This document shows positions 16,966-24,538 of a DNA stretch of 64,000 bases, one piece after another. Made by a program: the position numbers and the translations under genes. The number at the start of each line of letters is the position of its first letter. Position 1 is the stretch's first letter. The notes under the pieces were generated by a model. The model ran no database searches. It saw only the letters and a list, made by a program, of their open reading frames with translations, and was not told where the DNA came from. This stretch comes from Saccharopolyspora oryzae (GTDB taxonomy: Bacteria > Actinomycetota > Actinomycetes > Mycobacteriales > Pseudonocardiaceae): assembly GCF_027853915.1 (NCBI RefSeq), contig NZ_JAQGLA010000022.1, positions 1-64,000 on the forward strand. Reading direction: 5' to 3'.

Positions 16966-18071
16966 GCTTGCGCGTCGCCACCGTCATCACCCGGCTCGAA
17001 GGCGGTGCCGGGGTCATGGCGCTGCGCGGGGCGAAGGCGCTGGACCCGGACGCGCACGAGGTCACGGTGATCGCCGGATCCGGCCGGTTGCTGCCGGAAG
17101 CCGAGGCAGCAGGGCTGGAGACCGTCGTCGAGCCCGCGCTGCGCACCCCGATCTCACCGGTCCACGACCTGCTCGCCCTGCACCGGTTGACCGGGCTGCT
17201 GCGGCGGTTCGACGTGGTCCACACGCACTGCTCGAAAGCGGGCGCGGTCGGCAGGGCAGCCGCCCACCGGGCGGGAGTGGGCAGGGTCGTGCACACCTTC
17301 CACGGCTTCGGCTTCCACCGCTTCCAACCGGCCTATCGGCGGCGCACCTACATCGAGGTCGAGCGCCGCCTCGGACGCATCACCGACCTCGCGCTGTGCG
17401 TCGGCACCGGCGTCTCGGTCGAGGCCTTGCAGCGCGGACTCCTGCCGCCCGAGCGCATCCGCACGATCGGCGTTGCAGTCGACCACGCCGCGCCGACCTG
17501 CACGGACGACAACAGGCACCGCGCCAGGGAGCTGCTCGGACTGGAACCCGAGGACGTGGTGATCGGCGCGGTCGGCCGCCTGACCTACCAGAAGGCGCCC
17601 GAGCACTTCGTCGCCGCGCTGGTCGAGCTGAGGCACCGCGGCGTGGTGGGAGTGTGGATCGGCGGTGGTGAGGAGGCCGAGGAAGTCCGCACGCTCGCCG
17701 TCGACGCCGGCGTCGACGTGGTGTTCACCGGGGAGCGCGACGACGTGGCGGACCTGCTGCCCGCGTTCGACGTGTTCACCCTGCCCAGCCGGTACGAAGG
17801 GCTGCCGCTGGCGGTCGTGGAAGCCATGGTCTGCGGGGTTCCGGTGGTGGCCACCGCCGTCAACGCGGTCAGCGACGTCGTGGCGCCCGGCGAGACCGGG
17901 CTCCTCGTGCCACCGCACCGGCCCGACCTGCTGGCCGCTGCCGTGGCCCACCTCCTGGACAACCCGGTCGAAGCGGCCCGGATGGCAGGAGCCGCACGGG
18001 CCCGGTTGGAAGGTCGTCACGAGATCGGGGCGTTGGCAACTGCCCTGGACCGGGCGTATCGAGCGGAGTGA
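16962..18071 (+). CDS. GT4-family glycosyltransferase
   Basis: A 369-residue GT-B glycosyltransferase. The acceptor domain begins SLRVATVITRLEGGAGVMALRGA. HCSKAGAVGRAAAHRAGVGRVVHTFHGFGF is typical of EPS GT4 enzymes that follow an initiating transferase. The donor domain holds GAVGRLTYQKAPEHFV and the EX7E block SRYEGLPLAVVEAMVCGVPVV. Its GTG overlaps the stop of the response regulator gene. It may belong functionally to the polysaccharide cluster about 5 kb upstream; that link is inference. Confidence 0.85.
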   Translation: MSLRVATVITRLEGGAGVMALRGAKALDPDAHEVTVIAGSGRLLPEAEAAGLETVVEPALRTPISPVHDLLALHRLTGLLRRFDVVHTHCSKAGAVGRAAAHRAGVGRVVHTFHGFGFHRFQPAYRRRTYIEVERRLGRITDLALCVGTGVSVEALQRGLLPPERIRTIGVAVDHAAPTCTDDNRHRARELLGLEPEDVVIGAVGRLTYQKAPEHFVAALVELRHRGVVGVWIGGGEEAEEVRTLAVDAGVDVVFTGERDDVADLLPAFDVFTLPSRYEGLPLAVVEAMVCGVPVVATAVNAVSDVVAPGETGLLVPPHRPDLLAAAVAHLLDNPVEAARMAGAARARLEGRHEIGALATALDRAYRAE

Positions 18072-18240
18072 CGCACCGTAGCGGTTCGCCGCGGTGACGA
18101 CGTCCGGTGCCGCACGGAAGCCCGATTTCCTTCTGCACGTGGAGTAGCCGCCCTCCCCATCGTGCAGCAGCTGCAACACCTCGCCTGCAGTAGGCGATTT
18201 GCCGGGTAGCACAGACTGCTGTTGGGGGAGAGGGGTCACT

Positions 18241-18879
18241 GTGCACACGATTACCGAAACGGTCCGGGCACCTGAACTACCCGGTCCGCGCAGTTCGCGG
18301 GGTGGCGCTGAGTTGCGCAGCCTGTTGCACGATCTCGGGCACGGTCTGGCGACGCTGTCCTACCTCGCGGACGGCCTGCGCGCCGACCCGGCACTGCCCG
18401 GCGACGCGCTGCACCGGTTGCAGCTGATGGAACTCGAGCTGGACCGGCTGCTGGAGCTGGTGGAGCTGCGGGAACACCCGCGCGAGGACGGCTTCGCGCT
18501 GCGCGATCTGCTCACCCAGCTCGTCGCGGTCAAGTCGCTGCGCGGGACGGTCGAGGTGGAGCTGCTGGAGGGCGCCGAGGTCACCATCCGCACCGATCAG
18601 ACGCTGCTGTGGCGGATGGTGTCGAACCTGCTGGACAACGCGGTGCGAGCCGCGAGGAGCAGGGTGACCGTGGCGGTGCGCGAGTCCGCGGGGGAGCTGC
18701 ACGTCGAGATCAGCGACGACGGACCGGGATTCGGTCGTGGTCCGAGCGGCACGGCATCGCTCGGACTGGGCATCGTGGTCGCGCTGGCGCGGCGCTGCGG
18801 TGCCGAACTGCGCGTCGACCCGGCACCGGGTGGCGGGACCTGCGCGCGGCTGGTGTTCCCGTCGCACCTGGCGAGGTGA
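18241..18879 (+). CDS. Soluble histidine kinase core (no sensor domain)
   Basis: A short, 212-residue histidine kinase. LRSLLHDLGHGLATLSYLADGL (about residues 25-46) is a DHp-like helix with candidate phosphoacceptor His at 30 and 34. The ATPase domain shows the N box NLLDNAVRAARS, the G1 box SDDGPGFG and the G2 box ASLGLGIVVALARR. There is no transmembrane segment or recognisable input domain, so the signal must come from the cytoplasm or a partner. GTG 18241 follows GGGGGAGAGGGG. The response regulator starts 5 bp after its stop, so the two form a two-component pair. Confidence 0.82.
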   Translation: MHTITETVRAPELPGPRSSRGGAELRSLLHDLGHGLATLSYLADGLRADPALPGDALHRLQLMELELDRLLELVELREHPREDGFALRDLLTQLVAVKSLRGTVEVELLEGAEVTIRTDQTLLWRMVSNLLDNAVRAARSRVTVAVRESAGELHVEISDDGPGFGRGPSGTASLGLGIVVALARRCGAELRVDPAPGGGTCARLVFPSHLAR

Positions 18880-18884
18880 CGGGG

Positions 18885-19535
18885 ATGGCGGACCTGGTAC
18901 TCGGCGACGACCACGCGATCTTCGTCGACGCGCTGGTCGCGACCCTGCCGCAGCGCGGCCACCGGGTCGTGGGCACCGCCGCCAACGTCCGGGACGTGGT
19001 CGGCGAGGTCCGGGCCCACCGGCCGGACCTCTGCCTGCTGGACCGGTTCTTCGGCGACGGCGACGGCCTGGACGTGATCGGCGAGCTGCTCAACGCCGGC
19101 GGGCGCACCCGGATCCTGGTGCTCACCGCCGACGGCGACGTCCGGGGCATGCGCGCGGCGCTGGGCAAGGGGGCGGCGGGTTACGTGAACAAGATGTGCG
19201 GGCTGGAGGTGCTGGCCGGCGCGATCCGCGGCGTGATGGACGGCGAGGTGGTCGTCGAGCTGGCCGCCTCGCGCACGCCGCGCCTGGCCGGCACCACCGA
19301 CGCCCGCAGGCTGGCCTCCCACCTGACCGCCCGGGAGCGCCAGTGCCTGCGGATGCTGGTCGACGGCGCGCACACCACGGCCATGGCCAAGCAGCTGGGG
19401 GTGGCGCCGACGACGGTGCGCACGCACGTGCAGTCGGTGCTGACCAAGCTCGGGGTGCACTCCCGCCTGGAAGCGGCGTCGTTCGCGATGCGCCACGGCT
19501 TGCTCGACGACGAGCGGATGCTCGTCGCGGGTTGA
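18885..19535 (+). CDS. LuxR/NarL-type response regulator, partner of the upstream kinase
   Basis: A 216-residue response regulator. The receiver domain has GDDHAIFVDAL near the N-terminus, the phosphoacceptor Asp at D53 in LCLLDRFF, and Lys in VNKMCGLE. The LuxR-type helix-turn-helix (LTARERQCLRMLVDGAHTTAMAKQLGVAPTTVRTHVQSVLTKLGVHSRLEAASFA) is clear. ATG 18885 follows a GGGG. It lies 5 bp after the soluble kinase gene. The C-terminal half is similar in plan to the regulator at 16285, so the two may be old duplicates around the kinase and glycosyltransferase. Confidence 0.87.
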   Translation: MADLVLGDDHAIFVDALVATLPQRGHRVVGTAANVRDVVGEVRAHRPDLCLLDRFFGDGDGLDVIGELLNAGGRTRILVLTADGDVRGMRAALGKGAAGYVNKMCGLEVLAGAIRGVMDGEVVVELAASRTPRLAGTTDARRLASHLTARERQCLRMLVDGAHTTAMAKQLGVAPTTVRTHVQSVLTKLGVHSRLEAASFAMRHGLLDDERMLVAG

Positions 19536-19546
19536 GCACTGGGGGT

Positions 19547-19585
19547 CCGTGAGTCCCCTCGGTCGAGCCCCGAGGGGACTCGCGG
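19547..19585. terminator. CGTGAG-family terminator hairpin 2
   Basis: CCGTGAGTCCCCTCGG pairs with CCGAGGGGACTCGCGG (16 pairs including one wobble) around a 7-base loop. It lies 12 bp after the response regulator stop and ends the + strand run. Confidence 0.8.
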
Positions 19586-19589
19586 TCGT

Positions 19590-19808
19590 ATGCCGCCGGG
19601 CAGCACCGCGATCGCCTCCGGTGGCGTTGCGATCGCGATGCTGCTGTCCCAGCTGGTCTTCGTGCGGCCCCGGCTGACGCACGCCCGCCGTCCTCGCCGG
19701 GGAGGACGGCCCGAGGTCGACCGCGCACCTCTGGTACGTCGCGCTCGAACTGCTCAAGGTCGCGGCACTGGTCGTCCTAGGAATCGCCGTCCTGCCCTGG
19801 AATTCAGA
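19590..19808 (+). pseudogene. Remnant of a small two-helix membrane protein, apparently frameshifted
   Basis: Frame 1 from 19590 reads a hydrophobic helix (GGVAIAMLLSQLVFV) followed by RPRLT. Near 19675-19690 coding character switches to another frame, which reads VLAGEDGPRSTAHLWYV and then a second helix (ALELLKVAALVVLGIAVL) up to the neighbouring gene's end. Both halves have strong third-position G+C bias and actinobacterial codon use, but no single frame joins them because a TGA interrupts the second frame. The simplest reading is a decayed gene encoding about 70 residues. No family is recognised. It overlaps the end of the convergent TPP-enzyme gene by a few bases. Confidence 0.4.
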
Positions 19809-21345
19809 TGACCGCTTCGATGAGGTGGGGGCCGGGTTCGGCATGTGCCCGGCGCAGGGCGTCGAGGAGTTCGGGGCCGGTCGTCGCGCGGGTTCCGGGG
19901 ACGCCGAAGCCGCGTGCCGCGGCTGTCCAGTCCACTGTGGGCCCGGCGAGGCTCGTCATGCTCGCGGCCGCTGGGCCCGGCTGGTCGACGCCCGCTCTGC
20001 GGAGTTCCGCTTGCAGGATTCCGTAGCGGGAATTGGCGCAGATCACGGTCGTGACGTTCAAACCTTCGCGGGCTTGCGTCCACAGTGCTTGGACGCTGTA
20101 GGCCGCGCTGCCGTCCGCCTGGAAGTTGATGACCGGCCGGTCCGGGCAGGCGATCGCGGCACCCGTGGCCACCGGCAACCCCATGCCGATCGCGCCGCCG
20201 GTGTTGGTCAGCTCCGAATGCGCCGGCGCCGCAGCGGCGATCGCCGGGAACGCAGCACCGGAGGACACGCCTTCGTTGACCACGACGGCGTTCTCCGGCT
20301 GGGTGAGCACGATCGCCGCCGCGATGCCGGCCGCGGACAGCGCGCCGCTCGGCGTCGGCACTTCGGGCGGTGCGATGACCGGTAGTTCGGTGGCGGCGCT
20401 GCCGGTCGCCTCCGCCAGCGCCTGCAACGCTTCGACGGCGTTCTGCTCGACGTCGGCGAGGGTGTGCACCTGCGTGTCGTCGGGCACCGGGTAGCTCGGC
20501 ACGTCCGGATATCCGAAGAACGACACCGGGGTTCGGGCGCCGACCAGGATCAGGTGCGAAAACCCTTCCAAGGTGCGGAGAACGTCCTCCGGGAAGTACG
20601 GGATCGACCGCATGGGCGGGATTCCCGGTCCCCGGTCGATGCGAGCGGGCGAGCGTTCGGCGAACAGCTCACCGCCGACGGTGGCGGCGATGCGTGCCGC
20701 AGCGCGGACCCCGGCTGGCTCCAGCGCGCGCCCGCCGAGCAGGAACGCGGGTCGCCCGCTTCCGGCGAGCAGCTTGGCGATCGCGGTGACCTGGTCGTCG
20801 TCCACCGACGGCGGCTCGGGCACCGCCGCGACCTCGACGGGTTCGCCGCCCTGCTCCCACATGTGGTCGGCAGCGGCGATGAGCGTCGCGGGGAGCCGTT
20901 GCTGCATGGTGGCGCGATAGGCCTCGGCGAACTCCGCAGCGGCGTTCGCGGCCGACGTGGTGCGGCTCACCGAACCCGAAACGGGGCTCGCCAACGACTC
21001 GATGTCGCTGGTCAGCGGCGCATCGGCGGCCTGGTGCCAGGAGGCGTGCTCGCCTATGAGGTTCATCATCGGCGTGCGGGCGCGGCGCGCGTTGTGCAGG
21101 TTCGCGATCCCGTTGGCGAATCCCGGGCCGAGGTGCAGCAGCGTCATCGCCGGTGCACCGGTCATCCGGGCGTAACCGTCGGCTGCCCCGGTGACCACTC
21201 CCTCGGACAGCGCCAGCACCGCCCGCAGTCCCGCGACCTGGTCGAACGCCTCGACCAGCGGGATCTCGGTGGTGCCGGGGTTGGCGAAGCAGACCTGGAC
21301 GCCGGCGCTGACCGCAGTGGCCAGCAGGCTTTCGGAACCCTTCAC
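19804..21345 (-). CDS. Thiamine-diphosphate enzyme, acetolactate synthase / benzoylformate decarboxylase-like
   Basis: A 513-residue TPP-dependent enzyme of the acetolactate synthase superfamily. The catalytic Glu that activates the cofactor is in ALSEGVVTGAADGYARMTG near the N-terminus. The pyrophosphate-binding motif is ADGSAAYSVQALWTQAREGLNVTTVICAN near the C-terminus. Length and the lack of a nearby regulatory subunit fit the family of ALS-like proteins that often act as 2-oxoacid decarboxylases or lyases rather than as valine-pathway IlvB. The GTG start at 21345 follows GAGGAGCGG. It stands alone, so the substrate is unknown. Confidence 0.85.
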   Translation of the reverse strand: MKGSESLLATAVSAGVQVCFANPGTTEIPLVEAFDQVAGLRAVLALSEGVVTGAADGYARMTGAPAMTLLHLGPGFANGIANLHNARRARTPMMNLIGEHASWHQAADAPLTSDIESLASPVSGSVSRTTSAANAAAEFAEAYRATMQQRLPATLIAAADHMWEQGGEPVEVAAVPEPPSVDDDQVTAIAKLLAGSGRPAFLLGGRALEPAGVRAAARIAATVGGELFAERSPARIDRGPGIPPMRSIPYFPEDVLRTLEGFSHLILVGARTPVSFFGYPDVPSYPVPDDTQVHTLADVEQNAVEALQALAEATGSAATELPVIAPPEVPTPSGALSAAGIAAAIVLTQPENAVVVNEGVSSGAAFPAIAAAAPAHSELTNTGGAIGMGLPVATGAAIACPDRPVINFQADGSAAYSVQALWTQAREGLNVTTVICANSRYGILQAELRRAGVDQPGPAAASMTSLAGPTVDWTAAARGFGVPGTRATTGPELLDALRRAHAEPGPHLIEAVI

Positions 21346-21477
21346 GTGCCGCTCCTCAGCGCTCCTGATCCGCCCGCGCTGGCGGATCTTGCTGCCATGC
21401 TCGCGGCCACCCGAGGTCCGGGCAAGGATCTACGGGTCGGTAACGTGGGAATCAGACCTAACGGACTTGGAGGTGGC

Positions 21478-22371
21478 GTGTCCCGCGCTCGGAGAATGGG
21501 AAGCCTGCTCGTGGCGGCGGCAGCAGCTGTTTCGCTCACCGGGTGCGCCGCGCCACCGGCTCCACCCGCAGCCCCCGCTCCGCCGGCGGTCGACGCGGCA
21601 CCAGCGGTGTCCGAACAGGACATGCCGGAGATCCGCACCGAGCAGGTCCGCTCCGAGAGCCGCGGCACCGACGTGCAGCTCTACCTGGCCCACCCGACCG
21701 GGCTGGAGTCCACCGAGAACCTGCCGGTCGTGCTCTACCTGCACGGCCGCGACGGCGTGAACCCGACGCCGATCCCGTACGACACGCTGGCTTCGTTGGA
21801 GCGGCTCTACCACGAGGGCCAGATCCCGGCGTTCGCGTTCGCGGTGGTCGACGGCGGCTACAACCCGTACTGGAACGACGGTTCGGCCAACGGTGACCTC
21901 GCGTCGATGCTGAACGACGAGCTGCCGGGCTGGTTGCGCGAGCGCGGCCTCGGCGACGAGGAAGGGCTGCCCTTCGCCGTCGCGGGGATATCGACCGGCG
22001 GGTTCGGCGCGCTGACCTACGCCGAGGACCGCAGCGCGGCGGGCAAGCCCGTCGCCGCCGTCGCCGAACTCGCCCCGGCGCTGCAGCTGGACTGGGAGGG
22101 CATGAAGGAGAAGGAAGCCTTCGCCAGCGAGGAGCAGTGGCGGGAGGTGGACCCGCTGCGCCGCCTCGACGAGCTCGGCGACGTGCCGGTCGGTGTGTGG
22201 ACCGGTGACGCGGACCCGTTCCTGGACGGCATCAACGCGCTGGTCGAGCGGCACCCGAACACCCCGGTGGTCACCTACCTGCCGGGCGGCCACGAGGGCG
22301 CGGTGTTCGACGCGGTGGGCACGGAGTTCGTCGGGTTCCTGGCGGATTCGCTGCCGCAGCACCGCCCCTGA
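21478..22371 (+). CDS. Lipoprotein serine esterase (alpha/beta hydrolase)
   Basis: A 297-residue protein starting at a GTG (21478) after GGAGGTGG. The N-terminus is a lipoprotein signal ending in the lipobox LTGC, followed by an Ala/Pro-rich linker (about 30 residues) that would hold the domain away from the membrane. The catalytic domain has YLHGRDG, the nucleophile motif GISTGGFG, and a late GGHEGAVFD that can supply the His. This matches the esterase-D/antigen-85-like (PF00756) fold. It probably hydrolyses esters at the cell surface; the substrate is unknown. The gene stands alone between convergent and divergent neighbours. Confidence 0.8.
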   Translation: MSRARRMGSLLVAAAAAVSLTGCAAPPAPPAAPAPPAVDAAPAVSEQDMPEIRTEQVRSESRGTDVQLYLAHPTGLESTENLPVVLYLHGRDGVNPTPIPYDTLASLERLYHEGQIPAFAFAVVDGGYNPYWNDGSANGDLASMLNDELPGWLRERGLGDEEGLPFAVAGISTGGFGALTYAEDRSAAGKPVAAVAELAPALQLDWEGMKEKEAFASEEQWREVDPLRRLDELGDVPVGVWTGDADPFLDGINALVERHPNTPVVTYLPGGHEGAVFDAVGTEFVGFLADSLPQHRP

Positions 22372-22385
22372 GCCTCGATCTGCGA

Positions 22386-22421
22386 AAACGCGCGGCGGGA
22401 CCTGGATCCCGCCGCGCGTTT
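22386..22421. terminator. Bidirectional terminator hairpin
   Basis: AAACGCGCGGCGGGA pairs perfectly with TCCCGCCGCGCGTTT (15 bp) across a 6-base loop, with A and T tracts at its base. It lies exactly between two convergent genes, 15 bp after one stop and 3 bp before the other, and is a textbook terminator for both strands. Confidence 0.88.
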
Positions 22422-22423
22422 CT

Positions 22424-23263
22424 TCACGCCTGGTGGCTGACCAGGTGCTGCAGCAGCAGCCGGGTGAAGCTGTCCGGCGCTTCCTCCGGGACCCAGTGCG
22501 AGACCTCTTCCAGCATCTCGAACCGGTAGGGCCCGGTGACGTGCGCCGCGGTGGCCATCGCCGCCGTCGAACCGAACGCCACGTCCTCGGTGCTCCAGAC
22601 GTACAGCGTCGGCACCTCGACCGGCCCGATTCCGCCGCTGTCGTAGCGCGCCGCCCGGTACCAGTTCAGCGCCGCGGTCAGCGCGCCCGGCTCGGTCAGC
22701 CGCTGCACGTAGTCGTCGACGTGGTGCTCCGGAACACCGGGGTAGTAGATCTGCCGGAGCTTCTTGGCGTTGTCGGCCAGCAGCGCCTTCTCCGCGGTGG
22801 AACTGCGGAATCCCTGCATGTACGCCGAGCGCTGGGCCTGGTCCTCGTCGCTGCGCAGTGCCGTGCTGAACGCGTCCAGGTGCGGGACCGACACGGTGGT
22901 CAGGGTGCGGACGCGCTCGGGGTGCCCGGCGGCGGTCGCCCACGCCACGGCAGCGCCCCAGTCGTGGCCGACCAGGTCGAAGCGCTCCCAGCCGAAGTGC
23001 TCGGCGATGGCCAGCACGTCCCCGACCAGCTCCGACATCCGGTAGTCGCTGACCTGCTCCGGGCGGACACCGGGGGAGTAGCCGCGCTGGTCCGGCGCGA
23101 CGGCGAAGCACTCGGCGGCGCCGAGCACGGAGAGCTGCTCGCTCCACTCCACGGCGGCTTCGGGGAAGCCGTGCAGCAGCAGGACCGGGCGGCCGTCCTG
23201 CGGGCCGGAGGTCAGGGCGTCGAACTTCCCGGCGGGCGTGGGGATCTGGATGTACTCGGCCAC
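22424..23263 (-). CDS. Alpha/beta hydrolase, epoxide-hydrolase-like
   Basis: A 279-residue alpha/beta hydrolase. HGFPEAAVEWSEQL gives the HGFPE oxyanion motif of epoxide hydrolases. The nucleophile elbow is VGHDWGAAVAW, with Asp as the nucleophile instead of Ser, again as in epoxide hydrolases and haloalkane dehalogenases. RGYSPG and the late SHWVPEEAPDSFTRLLLQHL (catalytic His) complete the pattern. There is no signal peptide. It is probably a detoxifying cytoplasmic epoxide hydrolase. The gene is not in an operon. Confidence 0.85.
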   Translation of the reverse strand: MAEYIQIPTPAGKFDALTSGPQDGRPVLLLHGFPEAAVEWSEQLSVLGAAECFAVAPDQRGYSPGVRPEQVSDYRMSELVGDVLAIAEHFGWERFDLVGHDWGAAVAWATAAGHPERVRTLTTVSVPHLDAFSTALRSDEDQAQRSAYMQGFRSSTAEKALLADNAKKLRQIYYPGVPEHHVDDYVQRLTEPGALTAALNWYRAARYDSGGIGPVEVPTLYVWSTEDVAFGSTAAMATAAHVTGPYRFEMLEEVSHWVPEEAPDSFTRLLLQHLVSHQA

Positions 23264-23332
23264 CCGGCCACTCTACTGGCCGGACCTGGCGCCGGGAGGA
23301 ACAGCGGCCGACCGCTGCGCGACGGCGCTGCG

Positions 23333-24358
23333 TCAGCGGGCGATGCGGTATCCCCAGGTGCCGCGGTGGGTTTCGCCCGGTTGCAGGGTGATCAGGCCGT
23401 CGCCGGTGACGAAGGCGTTGGGGGCGCAGGTCATCGGCTCCACGGTGATGCCCTGGCGCGTCGGCCGCTCCGTGCTCGGGCTGTCGTCGGTGTAGACTTG
23501 GAGGTAGCCGTGCGTCCGGTCGACCCAGAGCTCGGCGGTGACGCCGTCCTGGCGGGCGAAGCGCACCACGGCGTTGCCGTCGGGACCGCGGGTCAGGTCG
23601 GTGAAGGCGGTGTCCATCTTGGTGTCGCCGATCGGCCGGGCTTGGCGGTAGTCGTACTGGCTGCCCTCCACCGAGTCCTTCCCGGTCGGGATCAGCCGGT
23701 CGTTCACCAGGTAGTGCGTGCTCGCGGGCAGTTCGAACACGATGCCGTCGATGCGGTCGGCGCCCGCGGCCAGGTAGGTGTGGTTGGCGGTGCCGAACGG
23801 TGCGGCGGTGCGGCCGACGTTCTTCGCCGTCAGCGTGCTGCGCACCCCGGCGTCGTCCACGGCGAACTCGATCTGGAACAACAGCTGGAACGGGTAGCCG
23901 TAGGTCGGCGGCAGCAGGTACTCCAGCACCACCCCGTCCGCCCGGTGCTGGACGGGCTGCCACTCCACGAAGCTCATCAGGCCGTGCAGCGCCGCATCGC
24001 GCTCCGGTTCGCTGACCGGCACCTGCAACTTCTGGCCTTCGAAGGTGTAGCTGCCGTGGTCGATCCGGTTGGGCCACGGCAGGATCGTCTTGCCCCGGTA
24101 GCCCTCGCCGACCTCGTCGGCGCTGTGCGTGAGCAGCAGCTCCCGGCCGTCGACCTGCCAGGACAGCAGCGTCGCGGACACCCCGGCGATCACCGCCCGC
24201 TGCCTGCCGGAGCGGATCTCGTACAACCGGCCGTTCGCGGTCTGCGCCCCGCCGGGCGGCTGCGCCACGGCCGAGCCGACGGCCGGTCCGGCGAGCGCGG
24301 CGGCGGTGGTGGCTCCGGCCGCCGTGACGAGCGCCGCGCGTCTGCTGAAGCGTCGCAT
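23333..24358 (-). CDS. Exported aldose 1-epimerase (galactose-mutarotase fold), Tat signal
   Basis: A 341-residue protein. The N-terminus MRRFSRRAALVTAAGATTAAALAGPAVGSAVAQ fits a twin-arginine signal peptide with an AxA-like cleavage site, so export in folded form is likely. The remainder is the mutarotase-like beta-sandwich: AVIAGVSATLLSWQVDGRELLL, LPWPNRID, HGLMSFVEW (catalytic His) and TANHTYLAAGAD. It should interconvert alpha and beta anomers of an aldose outside the cytoplasm. ATG 24358 follows GGGAGG. It lies downstream of a secreted GH2 glycosidase on the same strand, which could supply the free sugar. Repeat copy B lies in its leader. Confidence 0.82.
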   Translation of the reverse strand: MRRFSRRAALVTAAGATTAAALAGPAVGSAVAQPPGGAQTANGRLYEIRSGRQRAVIAGVSATLLSWQVDGRELLLTHSADEVGEGYRGKTILPWPNRIDHGSYTFEGQKLQVPVSEPERDAALHGLMSFVEWQPVQHRADGVVLEYLLPPTYGYPFQLLFQIEFAVDDAGVRSTLTAKNVGRTAAPFGTANHTYLAAGADRIDGIVFELPASTHYLVNDRLIPTGKDSVEGSQYDYRQARPIGDTKMDTAFTDLTRGPDGNAVVRFARQDGVTAELWVDRTHGYLQVYTDDSPSTERPTRQGITVEPMTCAPNAFVTGDGLITLQPGETHRGTWGYRIAR

Positions 24359-24388
24359 CGTGCTTTCCTCCCGGTGCGGTGGACCACC

Positions 24389-24449
24389 GCAGTTCCAATC
24401 GAAACTGCGTTCCGCCGTGGCTGGGTTGTGCAGTTTCAACTGAAACTGC
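24389..24449. repeat. 61-bp bipartite palindrome element, copy B (inverted)
   Basis: Palindromes at 24389-24408 (two changes from perfect) and 24430-24449 (GCAGTTTCAACTGAAACTGC), centres 41 bp apart. The 21-bp spacer is the reverse complement of the copy A type (CCGCCGTGG). It lies 31 bp upstream of the aldose epimerase start. Confidence 0.88.
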
Positions 24450-24538
24450 GGTTCTTCGTCGGGTGACGGGACCTCGGAGGGGACGGCGTGGCGGTCGGGT
24501 CCACTGTGGCCCGGGGGTGCTGGGGGTGCCAGTCGATG

